Assembly: GCA_041687015.1 (NCBI GenBank)
Contig: JAWLCT010000079.1
Span: forward strand, 1 to 7,188
Origin: JALOAT01 sp041687015
Lineage (GTDB): Bacteria; Pseudomonadota; Gammaproteobacteria; Thiohalomonadales; Thiohalomonadaceae
DNA: 7,188 nucleotides
Reading direction: 5' to 3'
The translations under genes and the position numbers were made by a program. The notes beneath the pieces were generated by a model. It did not search any database, had not been told where the DNA came from, and saw only the letters and a program-made list of their open reading frames with translations. Shown piece after piece: positions 1 through 6,329 of this stretch. The first letter of the stretch is position 1. Each line of letters begins with the position of its first letter.

Positions 1-1
1 C

Positions 2-235
2 GGCTGGAACCCGGCGGTGGAGCACACCGAACCGGAGAACGCCTTCGATCACTACTGGTACATGTGGAAGCTGCCCATGTTCGGCGAAACCGACGTGGAT
101 CGCATCCTGGCCGAGGCGGAGGCCTGCCACAAGGCACACCCGACCCACCACGTTCGCCTCGTCGGCTACGACAACTACAAGCAGTCGCAAGGCACCGCCA
201 TGGTGGTCTACCGCGGCCCCATGAAGGCGGCGTAG
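2..235 (+). CDS. cbbS: RuBisCO form I small subunit (3' part)
   Basis: Partial gene. The reading frame is open from base 2 and gives 77 residues before the TAG at 233-235. The first residues read GWNPAVEHTEPENAFDHYW, followed by MWKLPMFGETDVDRILAEAE and VRLVGYDNYKQSQG, the conserved core and C-terminus of proteobacterial form IA small subunits. About 40 N-terminal residues lie outside the window. The small subunit caps the L8S8 hexadecamer that carboxylates ribulose-1,5-bisphosphate in the Calvin cycle. cbbQ follows instead of carboxysome shell genes, which is the arrangement associated with the non-carboxysomal form IAq enzyme; I infer that type. Oddity: the stop codon is part of the GTAG head of a REP sequence (232-263), so the terminal residues PMKAA may have been shaped by the repeat. 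Confidence 0.97.
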   Translation, partial: GWNPAVEHTEPENAFDHYWYMWKLPMFGETDVDRILAEAEACHKAHPTHHVRLVGYDNYKQSQGTAMVVYRGPMKAA

Positions 236-554
236 TTCGGGTCAGGCGAAGCCGTAACCCTACAGCCGGTGCCCGCCGGGAAGACGTCGGGTTACGCCCT
301 GGGGGCTAACCCGACCTACAGGCGATATGCGCTGCGTGCGTAGCTGCGTAGGTCGGGTTAGGCGAAGCCGTAACCCGACAGCCGGTGCCCGCCGGACGAC
401 GTCGGGTTACGCCCTGGGGGCTAACCCGACCTACAGGCGATATGCGCTGCGTGCGTAGCTGCGTAGGTCGGGTTAGGCGAAGCCGTAACCCGACATGCCG
501 GTGCCCGCCGGACGACGTCGGGTTACGCCCCTGCGGGTTGACCCAACCCACGAC
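232..554. repeat. Tandem array of inverted REP pairs (BIME-like), cbbS-cbbQ gap
   Basis: Three tandem units of about 115 bp. Each holds a forward REP beginning GTAGGTCGGGTTAGG (232-263, 348-379, 463-494) and an inverted REP ending CTAACCCGACCTAC (286-319, 401-434, degenerate 517-554). Each forward REP is a hairpin: in the second copy GTCGGGTTA (352-360) pairs with TAACCCGAC (371-379), with GGC-GAA-GCC inside. The GTAG tetranucleotide at the foot is the hallmark of REPs mobilised by REP-associated tyrosine transposases (RAYTs). Spacers are also repeated: 320-347 matches the segment before 463 almost exactly. The first REP copy has drifted at three positions, and the last inverted copy has lost its CTAC foot. 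In the transcript the pairs could fold into long stem-loops between cbbS and cbbQ. No RAYT gene is in the window. The stretch 236-579 contains no gene. Confidence 0.9.
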
Positions 555-564
555 AACTATGTTC

Positions 565-570
565 GAGGAG
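565..570 (+). promoter_or_regulatory. Ribosome binding site of cbbQ
   Basis: GAGGAG lies 9 bases before the ATG at 580. It decides the start: an in-frame ATG at 559 lies upstream of this site and has no Shine-Dalgarno sequence of its own. Confidence 0.75.
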
Positions 571-579
571 AGATCACGC

Positions 580-1407
580 ATGTCCGCACTTGCAACCAGC
601 GCGTCCATTCACGAAGCGAACGGTTACCGCGTCGAGCAGGAACCCTACTACCGCGCCGTTGCTAACGAGATCGCCATGTACGAAGCCGCCTACGCGGCGC
701 GTATGCCGGTGATGCTCAAGGGGCCCACCGGCTGCGGCAAGTCGCGTTTCGTGGAATACATGGCTTGGAAGCTCGGCCGTCCCCTCGTCACCGTCGCGTG
801 CAACGAGGACATGAGCGCTTCCGATCTGGTCGGCCGCTTTTTGCTGGATGCCAACGGCACCCGCTGGCAGGACGGCCCGCTCACCCTGGCGGCGCGCATC
901 GGAGCCATTTGTTATCTCGACGAGGTGGTCGAGGCGCGTCAGGACACCACGGTGGTGATCCATCCGCTCACCGATCACCGTCGTACGCTGCCGTTGGACA
1001 AAAAAGCCGAGCTGGTGCACGCCCATCCCGATTTCCAACTGGTGATCTCCTACAACCCCGGCTACCAAAACCTGATGAAGGAGCTGAAGCCGTCCACCAA
1101 GCAACGCTTCGGTGCATTGGACTTCAGTTATCCCGATGCCGAGGTGGAGGCCGACATCGTCGCCCACGAAACCGGCATCGATCACGTCACAGCGAGCAAG
1201 CTGGTGCAGGTCGCCCACCGCGCCCGCAACCTCAAAGGCCACGGCCTGGACGAAGGCATCTCCACGCGCCTGCTGGTCTACGCTGGCAACCTCATCGCAC
1301 AAGGCATCGATTCCCGCGCCGCCTGCACCATGACCCTGGTCCGCCCCATCACCGACGACCCGGACATGCGCGAAACCCTGGATCAGGCGGTGGCGACTTA
1401 TTTCTAG
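580..1407 (+). CDS. cbbQ: CbbQ, MoxR-type AAA+ ATPase of the RuBisCO activase
   Basis: The product has 275 residues, close to the usual CbbQ/NorQ length. Walker A is GPTGCGKS at 48-55. Walker B is AICYLDE at 109-115, with D114 and E115. The sensor-1 region VISYNPGYQ has N159. STKQRFGAL (172-180) carries the candidate arginine finger R176, and GISTRLLVYAG (226-236) the sensor-2 type arginine R230. The C-terminal part from about 190 fits the CbbQ/NorQ C-terminal domain. In the family, CbbQ hexamers bind one CbbO and use ATP hydrolysis to release inhibitory sugar phosphates from RuBisCO active sites in the cytoplasm. The start at 580 is set by the GAGGAG site. The gene follows cbbS after the REP array and precedes cbbO, the typical cbbLSQO order. 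NorQ, the closest alternative, is excluded by the context. All key residues are present. Confidence 0.97.
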   Translation: MSALATSASIHEANGYRVEQEPYYRAVANEIAMYEAAYAARMPVMLKGPTGCGKSRFVEYMAWKLGRPLVTVACNEDMSASDLVGRFLLDANGTRWQDGPLTLAARIGAICYLDEVVEARQDTTVVIHPLTDHRRTLPLDKKAELVHAHPDFQLVISYNPGYQNLMKELKPSTKQRFGALDFSYPDAEVEADIVAHETGIDHVTASKLVQVAHRARNLKGHGLDEGISTRLLVYAGNLIAQGIDSRAACTMTLVRPITDDPDMRETLDQAVATYF

Positions 1408-1408
1408 A

Positions 1409-1577
1409 AAAGAGAAGAGATTTACCACGGGGAACACGGGGAGGAATGAATGTGAACGCGACAATGCCGATCTGTTGACCAGCGAACTGTACATCGAGTG
1501 TTCGTACAGGAGACAACAGCTGTTTTCCCCGTGTCCCCCGTGTCCCCCGTGTCCCCCGTGGTTAGGGCTTTTCTCTT
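1409..1577. repeat. MITE-like inverted-repeat segment in the cbbQ-cbbO gap
   Basis: The left end (about 1409-1445) contains AAAGAGAAGAG followed by ACCACGGGGAACACGGGG. The right end (about 1525-1577), read on the other strand, begins AAGAGAAAAG and continues ACCACGGGGGACACGGGG. The two ends therefore form an imperfect inverted repeat of roughly 35-40 bp around a unique core of about 80 bp. The core has a small inverted repeat, CTGTAC (1487-1492) and GTACAG (1504-1509), and the palindrome AACAGCTGTT (1515-1524). No open frame of interest is inside. ACCACGGGGAACACGGGG-type sequences resemble a dispersed repeat that I associate with environmental bacterial genomes; that resemblance is from memory. 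The segment starts just after the cbbQ stop and runs to the cbbO start codon. Confidence 0.55.
1527..1560 (+). repeat. 9-bp tandem repeat (CCCCCGTGT), about 3.8 copies
   Basis: Four consecutive near-identical units with a 9-bp period, CCCCGTGT then CCCCCGTGT twice and CCCCCGTG, lie 17 bases before the cbbO start. The other arm of the surrounding inverted repeat has only two such units (about 1424-1441), so unit number appears to have changed by slippage. Confidence 0.85.
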
Positions 1578-3914
1578 ATGACTCTCAAGCTGGACGACTA
1601 CCGCGAATTGCTCGAACAAGCCGATCCGCATGTGCGCGATGTGCTGGAGGCGCATTTCGCGGAGGCGGCGCGGGTGATGTCGCCGCGCGGATTGCAGAAC
1701 TGGCTGGAGGGCGCGCGGGCGCTGTGCAGTCTCGGCCGTGGCAAGGCGCTGGTGATCCATTACGTGGAGGCGACACCCGCGGTGGCCAAGGAGGTGGGCG
1801 AGGATGCCATTCCCGAGGCGGTAACCCACGCCATGAAACTCGCTTCCATGGTCAGCGGTGAGGTGATCGCCCTCATGTTCGCGAGCCTGCCCGTGGCGGC
1901 GCGGCGCCTCGGTGATCTGGAACTCTTCAGACAATACCTGGCGCTGGTGCACCAGTTGTCGGCCAAGGCCCCACGCGGCCTGCGTCCCATGCTTGGCCGG
2001 CTGGACGAACTGCTCGGCAAACTTACCTTGGGCGGCCTGCGTCGCTGGGCGTTGTGGGGCGCACAGGCGCATGGGCGCGATTTGTCAACGCTCTCGAAAT
2101 ACTTTGCGCTGGAGACCGCCGATTCTGTCGCCGTGCTGCAGAGTGAGCGCCGCGGCACCTTGTTTGTGGACAATCAGCGCAAGCTCAATTTCTACCTGCG
2201 TGCCCTGTGGGGCCGCGACTTCTTCCTGCGTCCCACCTCCGGCGATGTGGAGGCGCGTGAGGGTTACCGGCCCTACATCGAGAACCGTGTCATTCATGTG
2301 CCGGATGCATATGACGATTGGCATGGTCTACCCGGCAAGGATCTCTACCGCGCCGCCGCCACCCACGTGGCCGCCCACCTGGCGTATACGCGCAAACCAC
2401 TTTCCGCCGAGGCCCTGGCACCGGCACAGATGTTCCTCATCGGCCTCGTGGAAGACGCGCGCGTGGAGGCCCTCGCCATCCGCCAGTTCCCCGGCCTGCA
2501 ATCGCTGTGGCTTGGCTTCCACGAGGTTATCGCCGGCGGAGAGGCCGGCCGGGATCCCATGGTGCAGGCCCTGGAGCGCACCGCTCGGGCGCTGTTGGAC
2601 GACAGCTATGTGGATCACGAGCCGTGGGTCAACGAAAGCGCCATCAGTTTCCGCGCCGAGTTCGCCGCGCGCGGCGAAGACAATCAGCTGAGCTGGGACC
2701 TCGGTATCGCGCTGTTCAACCGGCTGGCGAAACGCCTGCCCAGCCTGCGCATCCTCGAAACCTTCGCGGTCCCTTATCGGGACGACAACCGCTACGTGTG
2801 GGCCTTCGACGAGGCCGTGTGGCAGGAAGCGGACTACGTGAGCGCCGGCGCGCGCCAGACCCGCCGCAAGGTCAACGTCATGGAGATGGTGAACGAGCTC
2901 GACAACGAACTGGCGGGCGACGACGCACAGGAGATCTGGACCCTGGAGACCGAGTTCTTCCGCGACGGCGATCCGGAAGGCATCTCCATGAATCAGCTCG
3001 AAGGCAAGGAACCGGTCAGCGAGCCTTTTCACTACCCGGAGTGGGACTACCAGGTGCAATTGCATCGCCCTGATTGGGTCACGGTGCTGGAACGCCGCCA
3101 GCCGAAGGGCGACCCGACGATCATCGACGCCACTCTGCTCGAATACCGGCCCATCGCCTCGCGCCTCAAGCACATCATCGACGCCGTGCAGCCCCAGGGC
3201 CTGGTTCGTCAGCGCCGCCAGGAAGACGGCGAAGATATCGATCTCAACGCCGCCATACGTGCCCTGCTGGACCTGCGCATGGGCCAGGACCCCGACCCGC
3301 GTGTGGCCATCCGCCTGCAACGCAAGACACGGGATTTGTCCGTACTGCTCTTGCTGGATCTTTCGCAGTCCACCAACGAAACACCGACGGGCAGCGATCG
3401 CAGCGTGTTGGCGCTGGCGCGCGAGGCCACCACCTTGCTGGCCTGGGCGCTGGACGGCATCGGCGATCCCTTCGCCGTACACGGCTTCGCCTCCGATGGC
3501 CGGCATGATGTGCAGTACTACCGTTTCAAGGATTTCGAACAGGCGTGGGACGACCAGGCCAAGGCGCGGCTCGCGGGCATGCAAGGTCGCCTATCGACGC
3601 GCATGGGTGCGGCACTGCGCCATGCGGGCACCCATCTGATGCGCCAGCCCCAGCAGAAAAAACTCATTTTGCTGGTCACCGACGGCGAGCCCGTCGACAT
3701 CGACGTCCGTGACCCGCAGTACCTGCGCCACGACACCCAGCGTGCCGTGGAGGAACTGGCCACCCGCGGCGTGACCACTTACTGCCTCACCCTGGACCCG
3801 CAGGCGGACCAGTATGTGTCACGTCTGTTCGGTCCCAGGCACTACACCGTGCTCGATCACGTCCAGCGCCTGCCCGAACGTTTGCCCATGCTGTTCATGA
3901 GCCTCACACGTTAA
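1578..3914 (+). CDS. cbbO: CbbO, von Willebrand A-domain adaptor of the RuBisCO activase
   Basis: The product has 778 residues, the usual CbbO length, and is intact. The C-terminal vWA domain (about 585-778) has a complete MIDAS metal site: DLSQS at 594-598, T674 in LSTRMG and D702 in VTDGEP. The long N-terminal and middle region (1-580) is typical of CbbO/NorD-like proteins and has no membrane segment that I can see. In the family, one CbbO docks on a CbbQ hexamer and uses the MIDAS face to recognise inhibited RuBisCO, so CbbQ can remodel it. The ATG at 1578 gives the expected N-terminus (MTLKLDDYRELLEQADPHV). The Shine-Dalgarno is weak: only AGGG at 1564-1567, and it lies within the repeat that fills the gap. 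CbbO may therefore be translated at a low rate, consistent with a 1:6 adaptor-to-ATPase ratio (inference). Confidence 0.96.
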   Translation: MTLKLDDYRELLEQADPHVRDVLEAHFAEAARVMSPRGLQNWLEGARALCSLGRGKALVIHYVEATPAVAKEVGEDAIPEAVTHAMKLASMVSGEVIALMFASLPVAARRLGDLELFRQYLALVHQLSAKAPRGLRPMLGRLDELLGKLTLGGLRRWALWGAQAHGRDLSTLSKYFALETADSVAVLQSERRGTLFVDNQRKLNFYLRALWGRDFFLRPTSGDVEAREGYRPYIENRVIHVPDAYDDWHGLPGKDLYRAAATHVAAHLAYTRKPLSAEALAPAQMFLIGLVEDARVEALAIRQFPGLQSLWLGFHEVIAGGEAGRDPMVQALERTARALLDDSYVDHEPWVNESAISFRAEFAARGEDNQLSWDLGIALFNRLAKRLPSLRILETFAVPYRDDNRYVWAFDEAVWQEADYVSAGARQTRRKVNVMEMVNELDNELAGDDAQEIWTLETEFFRDGDPEGISMNQLEGKEPVSEPFHYPEWDYQVQLHRPDWVTVLERRQPKGDPTIIDATLLEYRPIASRLKHIIDAVQPQGLVRQRRQEDGEDIDLNAAIRALLDLRMGQDPDPRVAIRLQRKTRDLSVLLLLDLSQSTNETPTGSDRSVLALAREATTLLAWALDGIGDPFAVHGFASDGRHDVQYYRFKDFEQAWDDQAKARLAGMQGRLSTRMGAALRHAGTHLMRQPQQKKLILLVTDGEPVDIDVRDPQYLRHDTQRAVEELATRGVTTYCLTLDPQADQYVSRLFGPRHYTVLDHVQRLPERLPMLFMSLTR

Positions 3915-3920
3915 GGCCGC

Positions 3921-3945
3921 GTGGGAGCGGGCTTCTGCCAGCGAC
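3921..3945 (+). repeat. REP-like sequence, GTGGGAGCGGGC class
   Basis: Begins GTGGGAGCGGGCTTCTGCC and continues to GCGAC, seven bases after the cbbO stop. The GTGGGAGCGGGC head followed by a short complementary tail is a REP form common in gammaproteobacteria. The same core lies inverted at 4596-4612. It is a different family from the GTAGGTCGGG array at 232-554. The tail is degenerate, so this may be a relic. Confidence 0.6.
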
Positions 3946-4037
3946 AACCCGGTCGGGGCGAGCCGCCCGGCTCAAGACGCGTGCGGCGCCCTGGCGCGCC
4001 ACAAATGCCGTAAACGGTAATGACAGGAAGACGCGCG

Positions 4038-4053
4038 AATTTCCCGGGAAATT
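4038..4053. promoter_or_regulatory. 16-bp perfect palindrome, candidate operator
   Basis: AATTTCCCGGGAAATT is a perfect dyad with no loop. Its last two bases are the first two of the TTGACC -35 element at 4052-4057. A dimeric regulator bound here would touch the -35 region, so it could repress or activate the unknown gene at 4104. No regulator gene is in the window and I do not know a family that uses this site. Confidence 0.5.
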
Positions 4054-4080
4054 GACCGAAAACCCACCCCTGTCTATACA
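4052..4080 (+). promoter_or_regulatory. Sigma70-type promoter of the 137-aa gene
   Basis: TTGACC (4052-4057), a 17-base spacer and TATACA (4075-4080) match the consensus at 5 of 6 and 4 of 6 positions with ideal spacing. The predicted start of transcription is near 4087, giving a leader of about 17 bases that holds the GGGGAGGA ribosome binding site (4092-4099). This suggests the gene is transcribed separately from cbbQO. Confidence 0.55.
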
Positions 4081-4103
4081 TCCCAAGGTCCGGGGAGGAT
4101 TGT

Positions 4104-4517
4104 ATGAAGCCAGGCTTGCCGAATGTTCCCGTCCTCAAGACCCTAGCGGCAACGGTCGAGGCGTCCCACTACAACCATGTGCGCCTGGTGCTTGCCAGAC
4201 ATGGCGCCCCGCACGACATGGTCCTGGGATCACGGGGATTGTCCATATCGCTGGATCGCCGCGCCTGGGTGCTGACCGATCGTCACCTCGAGGACCTGCC
4301 GCTCATGGCGTGGACCAACTTCGACAACAGGCGCCGGCTGGGACTCCATTCACCGATTCACTGCAACATCCTGCTCTACCATGCCTACGCCCAAGTGGTG
4401 CGTCGTAACGTACTCACCGAGGTGGACCGCCGCCTTCAGCTCCTGTTGCTCGGCCAGCGCGTGGCGGGCCCGCGATCCCAGTTGTTGACGTTCCGGCCGC
4501 GTCTGGTAAAACCATAA
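4104..4517 (+). CDS. Unrecognised 137-aa basic protein between cbbO and cbbM
   Basis: I do not recognise this protein. The ATG has a strong site, GGGGAGGA at 4092-4099, and a promoter upstream, so it is very likely real. It is basic (17 Arg and 3 Lys against 9 acidic residues), rich in His (8), with one Cys (C87). There is no signal peptide or membrane segment that I can see. The most distinctive stretch is residues 54-97: AWVLTDRHLEDLPLMAWTNF, then RRRLGLHSPIHCNILLYHAY, which looks like a folded alpha/beta core with two similar AW segments (54-55 and 69-70). The tail (98-137) is Arg- and Leu-rich. It could be a small RuBisCO accessory or regulatory protein, judging only by position. It could equally be unrelated, since it has its own promoter and is flanked by REP-like sequences in opposite orientations. 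The stop codon lies in the inverted repeat of the cbbM control region. Confidence 0.75.
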   Translation: MKPGLPNVPVLKTLAATVEASHYNHVRLVLARHGAPHDMVLGSRGLSISLDRRAWVLTDRHLEDLPLMAWTNFDNRRRLGLHSPIHCNILLYHAYAQVVRRNVLTEVDRRLQLLLLGQRVAGPRSQLLTFRPRLVKP

Positions 4518-4561
4518 GCCATAGCTTATAGCGACCATCAAAATATCGAAGTAGCCTTATA
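4514..4561. promoter_or_regulatory. Candidate LysR-type (CbbR) binding region for cbbM
   Basis: ATAAGC (4514-4519) and GCTTAT (4524-4529) form a perfect inverted repeat with a 4-base loop, containing TAA-N8-TTA. A half-site copy lies 30 bases further: TAGCTTATA at 4522-4530 and TAGCCTTATA at 4552-4561, about three helical turns apart. A recognition palindrome plus a promoter-proximal half-site is the layout of LysR-type activators, and CbbR is the usual LysR-type activator of cbb promoters. The palindrome centre is about 63 bases before the start of transcription predicted from TATATT at 4573, near the -65 typical of this family. The site overlaps the end of the preceding gene. Assignment to CbbR is inference; no cbbR is in the window. 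Confidence 0.4.
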
Positions 4562-4572
4562 AACCAAACGCG

Positions 4573-4578
4573 TATATT
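4573..4578 (+). promoter_or_regulatory. Possible -10 element of the cbbM promoter
   Basis: TATATT matches the -10 consensus at 5 of 6 positions, but no good -35 lies at 16-18 bases, as expected for an activator-dependent promoter. TATAAA at 4558-4563 is an alternative. With the first choice the leader is about 87 bases long. Confidence 0.35.
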
Positions 4579-4595
4579 CTTTCTGCCAACTCGGA

Positions 4596-4612
4596 CAGGG
4601 CCTGCTCCCACG
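4596..4612 (-). repeat. REP-like sequence (inverted) in the cbbM leader
   Basis: On the - strand this reads CGTGGGAGCAGGCCCTG, sharing the CGTGGGAGC head and following GGC with the copy just after cbbO. It lies between the predicted cbbM start of transcription and the cbbM ribosome binding site. The homology is short, so the call is moderate. Confidence 0.45.
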
Positions 4613-4671
4613 GGACGGTCCGCCGCTAACGATTGAACGTTTTCCTTTCCGTCAACCTCAAGGGTGAATCA

Positions 4672-6063
4672 ATGGACCAGTCGAACCGCTACGCGCGCCT
4701 TGACCTCAAGGAAGCCGATCTCATCAAGGGCGGCCGCCACGTGCTGTGCGCCTACATCATGAAGCCCAAGGCCGGCTACGACTACCTGTCGACCGCTGCC
4801 CACTTTGCCGCCGAGTCCTCCACCGGCACCAACGTGGAAGTGTGCACCACCGACGACTTCACCAAGGGCGTTGACGCGCTGGTCTACGAGATCGACGAAG
4901 CCAAGGAGATCATGAAGATCGCCTATCCCGTCGAACTGTTCGACCGCAACATCATCGACGGCCGCGCCATGCTGGCCTCCTTCCTCACCCTGACCATCGG
5001 CAACAACCAGGGCATGGGAGACGTCGAGTACGCCAAGATGCACGACTTCTACGTGCCGCCCCAGTACCTGGCCCTGTTCGACGGCCCCATGATGAACATC
5101 GTCGACATGTGGCGCGTGCTCGGCCGTCCCGTGGTCGACGGCGGCATGGTGGTCGGCACCATCATCAAGCCCAAGCTCGGCCTGCGTCCGCAGCCCTTCG
5201 CCGACGCCTGCCACATGTTCTGGCTGGGCGGCGACTTCATCAAGAATGACGAGCCCCAGGGCAACCAGGTCTTCGCCCCCCTGAAGGACACCATGCGCGC
5301 CGTGGCCGACGCCATGCGCCGTGCCCAGGACGAAACCGGCGAAGCCAAGCTGTTCTCCGCCAACATCACTGCCGATGACCCGGCCGAGATGATCGCCCGC
5401 GGCGAATTCATCCTGGAAACCTTCGCCGAGAACGCCTCCCACATCGCGTTCCTGGTGGACGGCTACGTGGCCGGCCCCACCGCCGTCACCACCTGCCGCC
5501 GCAACTTCCCCAACCAGTTCCTGCACTTCCACCGTGCGGGCCACGGCGCGGTGACCAGCCCGCAGTCCATGCGCGGCTACACCTCCTTCGTGCACTGCAA
5601 GATGACCCGTCTCATGGGCGCCTCCGGCATGCACACCGGCACCATGGGCTACGGCAAGATGGAAGGCGCGGCGGACGACAAGAACATCGCCTACATGCTG
5701 GAGCGTGACAGCGCGGACGGTCCCTTCTACCACCAGGAATGGCTGGGCATGAAGGCCACCACGCCCATCATCTCCGGCGGCATGAACGCCATCCGCCTGC
5801 CCGGCTTCTTCGATAACCTGGGCCACAGCAACGTGATCCAGACCTCCGGCGGCGGCGCCTTCGGTCACAAGGACGGCGGTACCGCCGGCGCCAAGTCCCT
5901 GCGTCAGGCGCAGGACGCGTGGCAGAAGGGCATCAACCTGGTCGACTACGCGAAGGAACACCCGGAACTCAAGGGCGCCTTCGAGACCTTCCAGGCCGAC
6001 GCCGACAAGCTCTACCCGGGCTGGCGCGACGCCCTCGGCGTCAAGGCCAAGGCCCACAAGTAA
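4672..6063 (+). CDS. cbbM: RuBisCO form II large subunit
   Basis: Intact 463-residue form II RuBisCO, carboxylating ribulose-1,5-bisphosphate in the cytoplasm without a small subunit. All catalytic residues sit at the Rhodospirillum rubrum numbers: E48, N111, K166 and K168 in IIKPKLG, the carbamylated K191 with D193 and E194 in FIKNDEPQG, H287 in HFHRAGHG, K329 of loop 6 in MGYGKMEG, and S368 in ISGG. The ATG at 4672 gives the canonical start MDQSNRYA and has AAGGG (4660-4664) upstream; an in-frame TTG at 4633 would add 13 unlikely residues. Form II enzymes have low CO2/O2 specificity and are generally used at high CO2 or low O2. A CbbR-like site and a -10 element precede the gene, and a strong terminator follows, so it looks monocistronic. 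No second cbbQO follows it. Confidence 0.99.
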   Translation: MDQSNRYARLDLKEADLIKGGRHVLCAYIMKPKAGYDYLSTAAHFAAESSTGTNVEVCTTDDFTKGVDALVYEIDEAKEIMKIAYPVELFDRNIIDGRAMLASFLTLTIGNNQGMGDVEYAKMHDFYVPPQYLALFDGPMMNIVDMWRVLGRPVVDGGMVVGTIIKPKLGLRPQPFADACHMFWLGGDFIKNDEPQGNQVFAPLKDTMRAVADAMRRAQDETGEAKLFSANITADDPAEMIARGEFILETFAENASHIAFLVDGYVAGPTAVTTCRRNFPNQFLHFHRAGHGAVTSPQSMRGYTSFVHCKMTRLMGASGMHTGTMGYGKMEGAADDKNIAYMLERDSADGPFYHQEWLGMKATTPIISGGMNAIRLPGFFDNLGHSNVIQTSGGGAFGHKDGGTAGAKSLRQAQDAWQKGINLVDYAKEHPELKGAFETFQADADKLYPGWRDALGVKAKAHK

Positions 6064-6090
6064 TTCCTCGTTTAGCTTCACCTTGGTCAG

Positions 6091-6121
6091 AGCCCCCGCG
6101 CGAGCGGGGGCTTTTTTTTTT
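6091..6121 (+). terminator. Intrinsic terminator of cbbM
   Basis: AGCCCCCGC (6091-6099) and GCGGGGGCT (6104-6112) form a perfect 9-bp stem with a GCGA loop, followed by an unbroken run of T to 6121. It lies 27 bases after the cbbM stop and should end the transcript efficiently. Confidence 0.96.
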
Positions 6122-6329
6122 GGGTTCTTCACGCCTTTCCGGGAAAAGCAGCCACGCACTTGCACCAGAGGCCCGACAGCCTCCGTCCCGAGGCGTTCAT
6201 TTCCCTCCGTTCGCCACCGGGCCGGAGCGGACCTACTGAACGTCACAGAACACAGCCCGGAAATGTTGCGTCACTCCGTGGCCTGTATCATTGCTAACAC
6301 ATTGGTCGACGAGTCTTTTTTGCACATAC

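Noticed and set aside
232..554. Direct repeats at regular spacing, possible CRISPR array
   Set aside because: The spacers are repeats themselves, the units alternate in orientation as palindromic pairs, and the GTAG heads fit REP sequences.
559..580. Earlier ATG at 559 as the start of cbbQ
   Set aside because: The GAGGAG site lies downstream of it, at 565-570, and fits the ATG at 580; the extra residues MFEERSR are not typical of CbbQ.
1487..1509. CTGT...ACAG in the cbbQ-cbbO gap as a LexA box
   Set aside because: The half-sites are 15 bases apart instead of 8; it is better seen as a small stem in the repeat core.
3960..3973. GAGCC-GCCC-GGCTC hairpin after cbbO as a terminator
   Set aside because: The stem is only 5 bp and no T run follows; GC-rich DNA gives such stems by chance.
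4633..4671. TTG at 4633 as the start of cbbM
   Set aside because: Form II RuBisCO begins MDQSNRYA, which is encoded from 4672 and preceded by AAGGG; the residue numbers match R. rubrum only from there.
4669..6246. 525-codon open frame on the - strand opposite cbbM
   Set aside because: It is the antisense shadow of a GC-rich conserved gene, with a low-complexity Gly/Val/His composition and no homology that I recognise.
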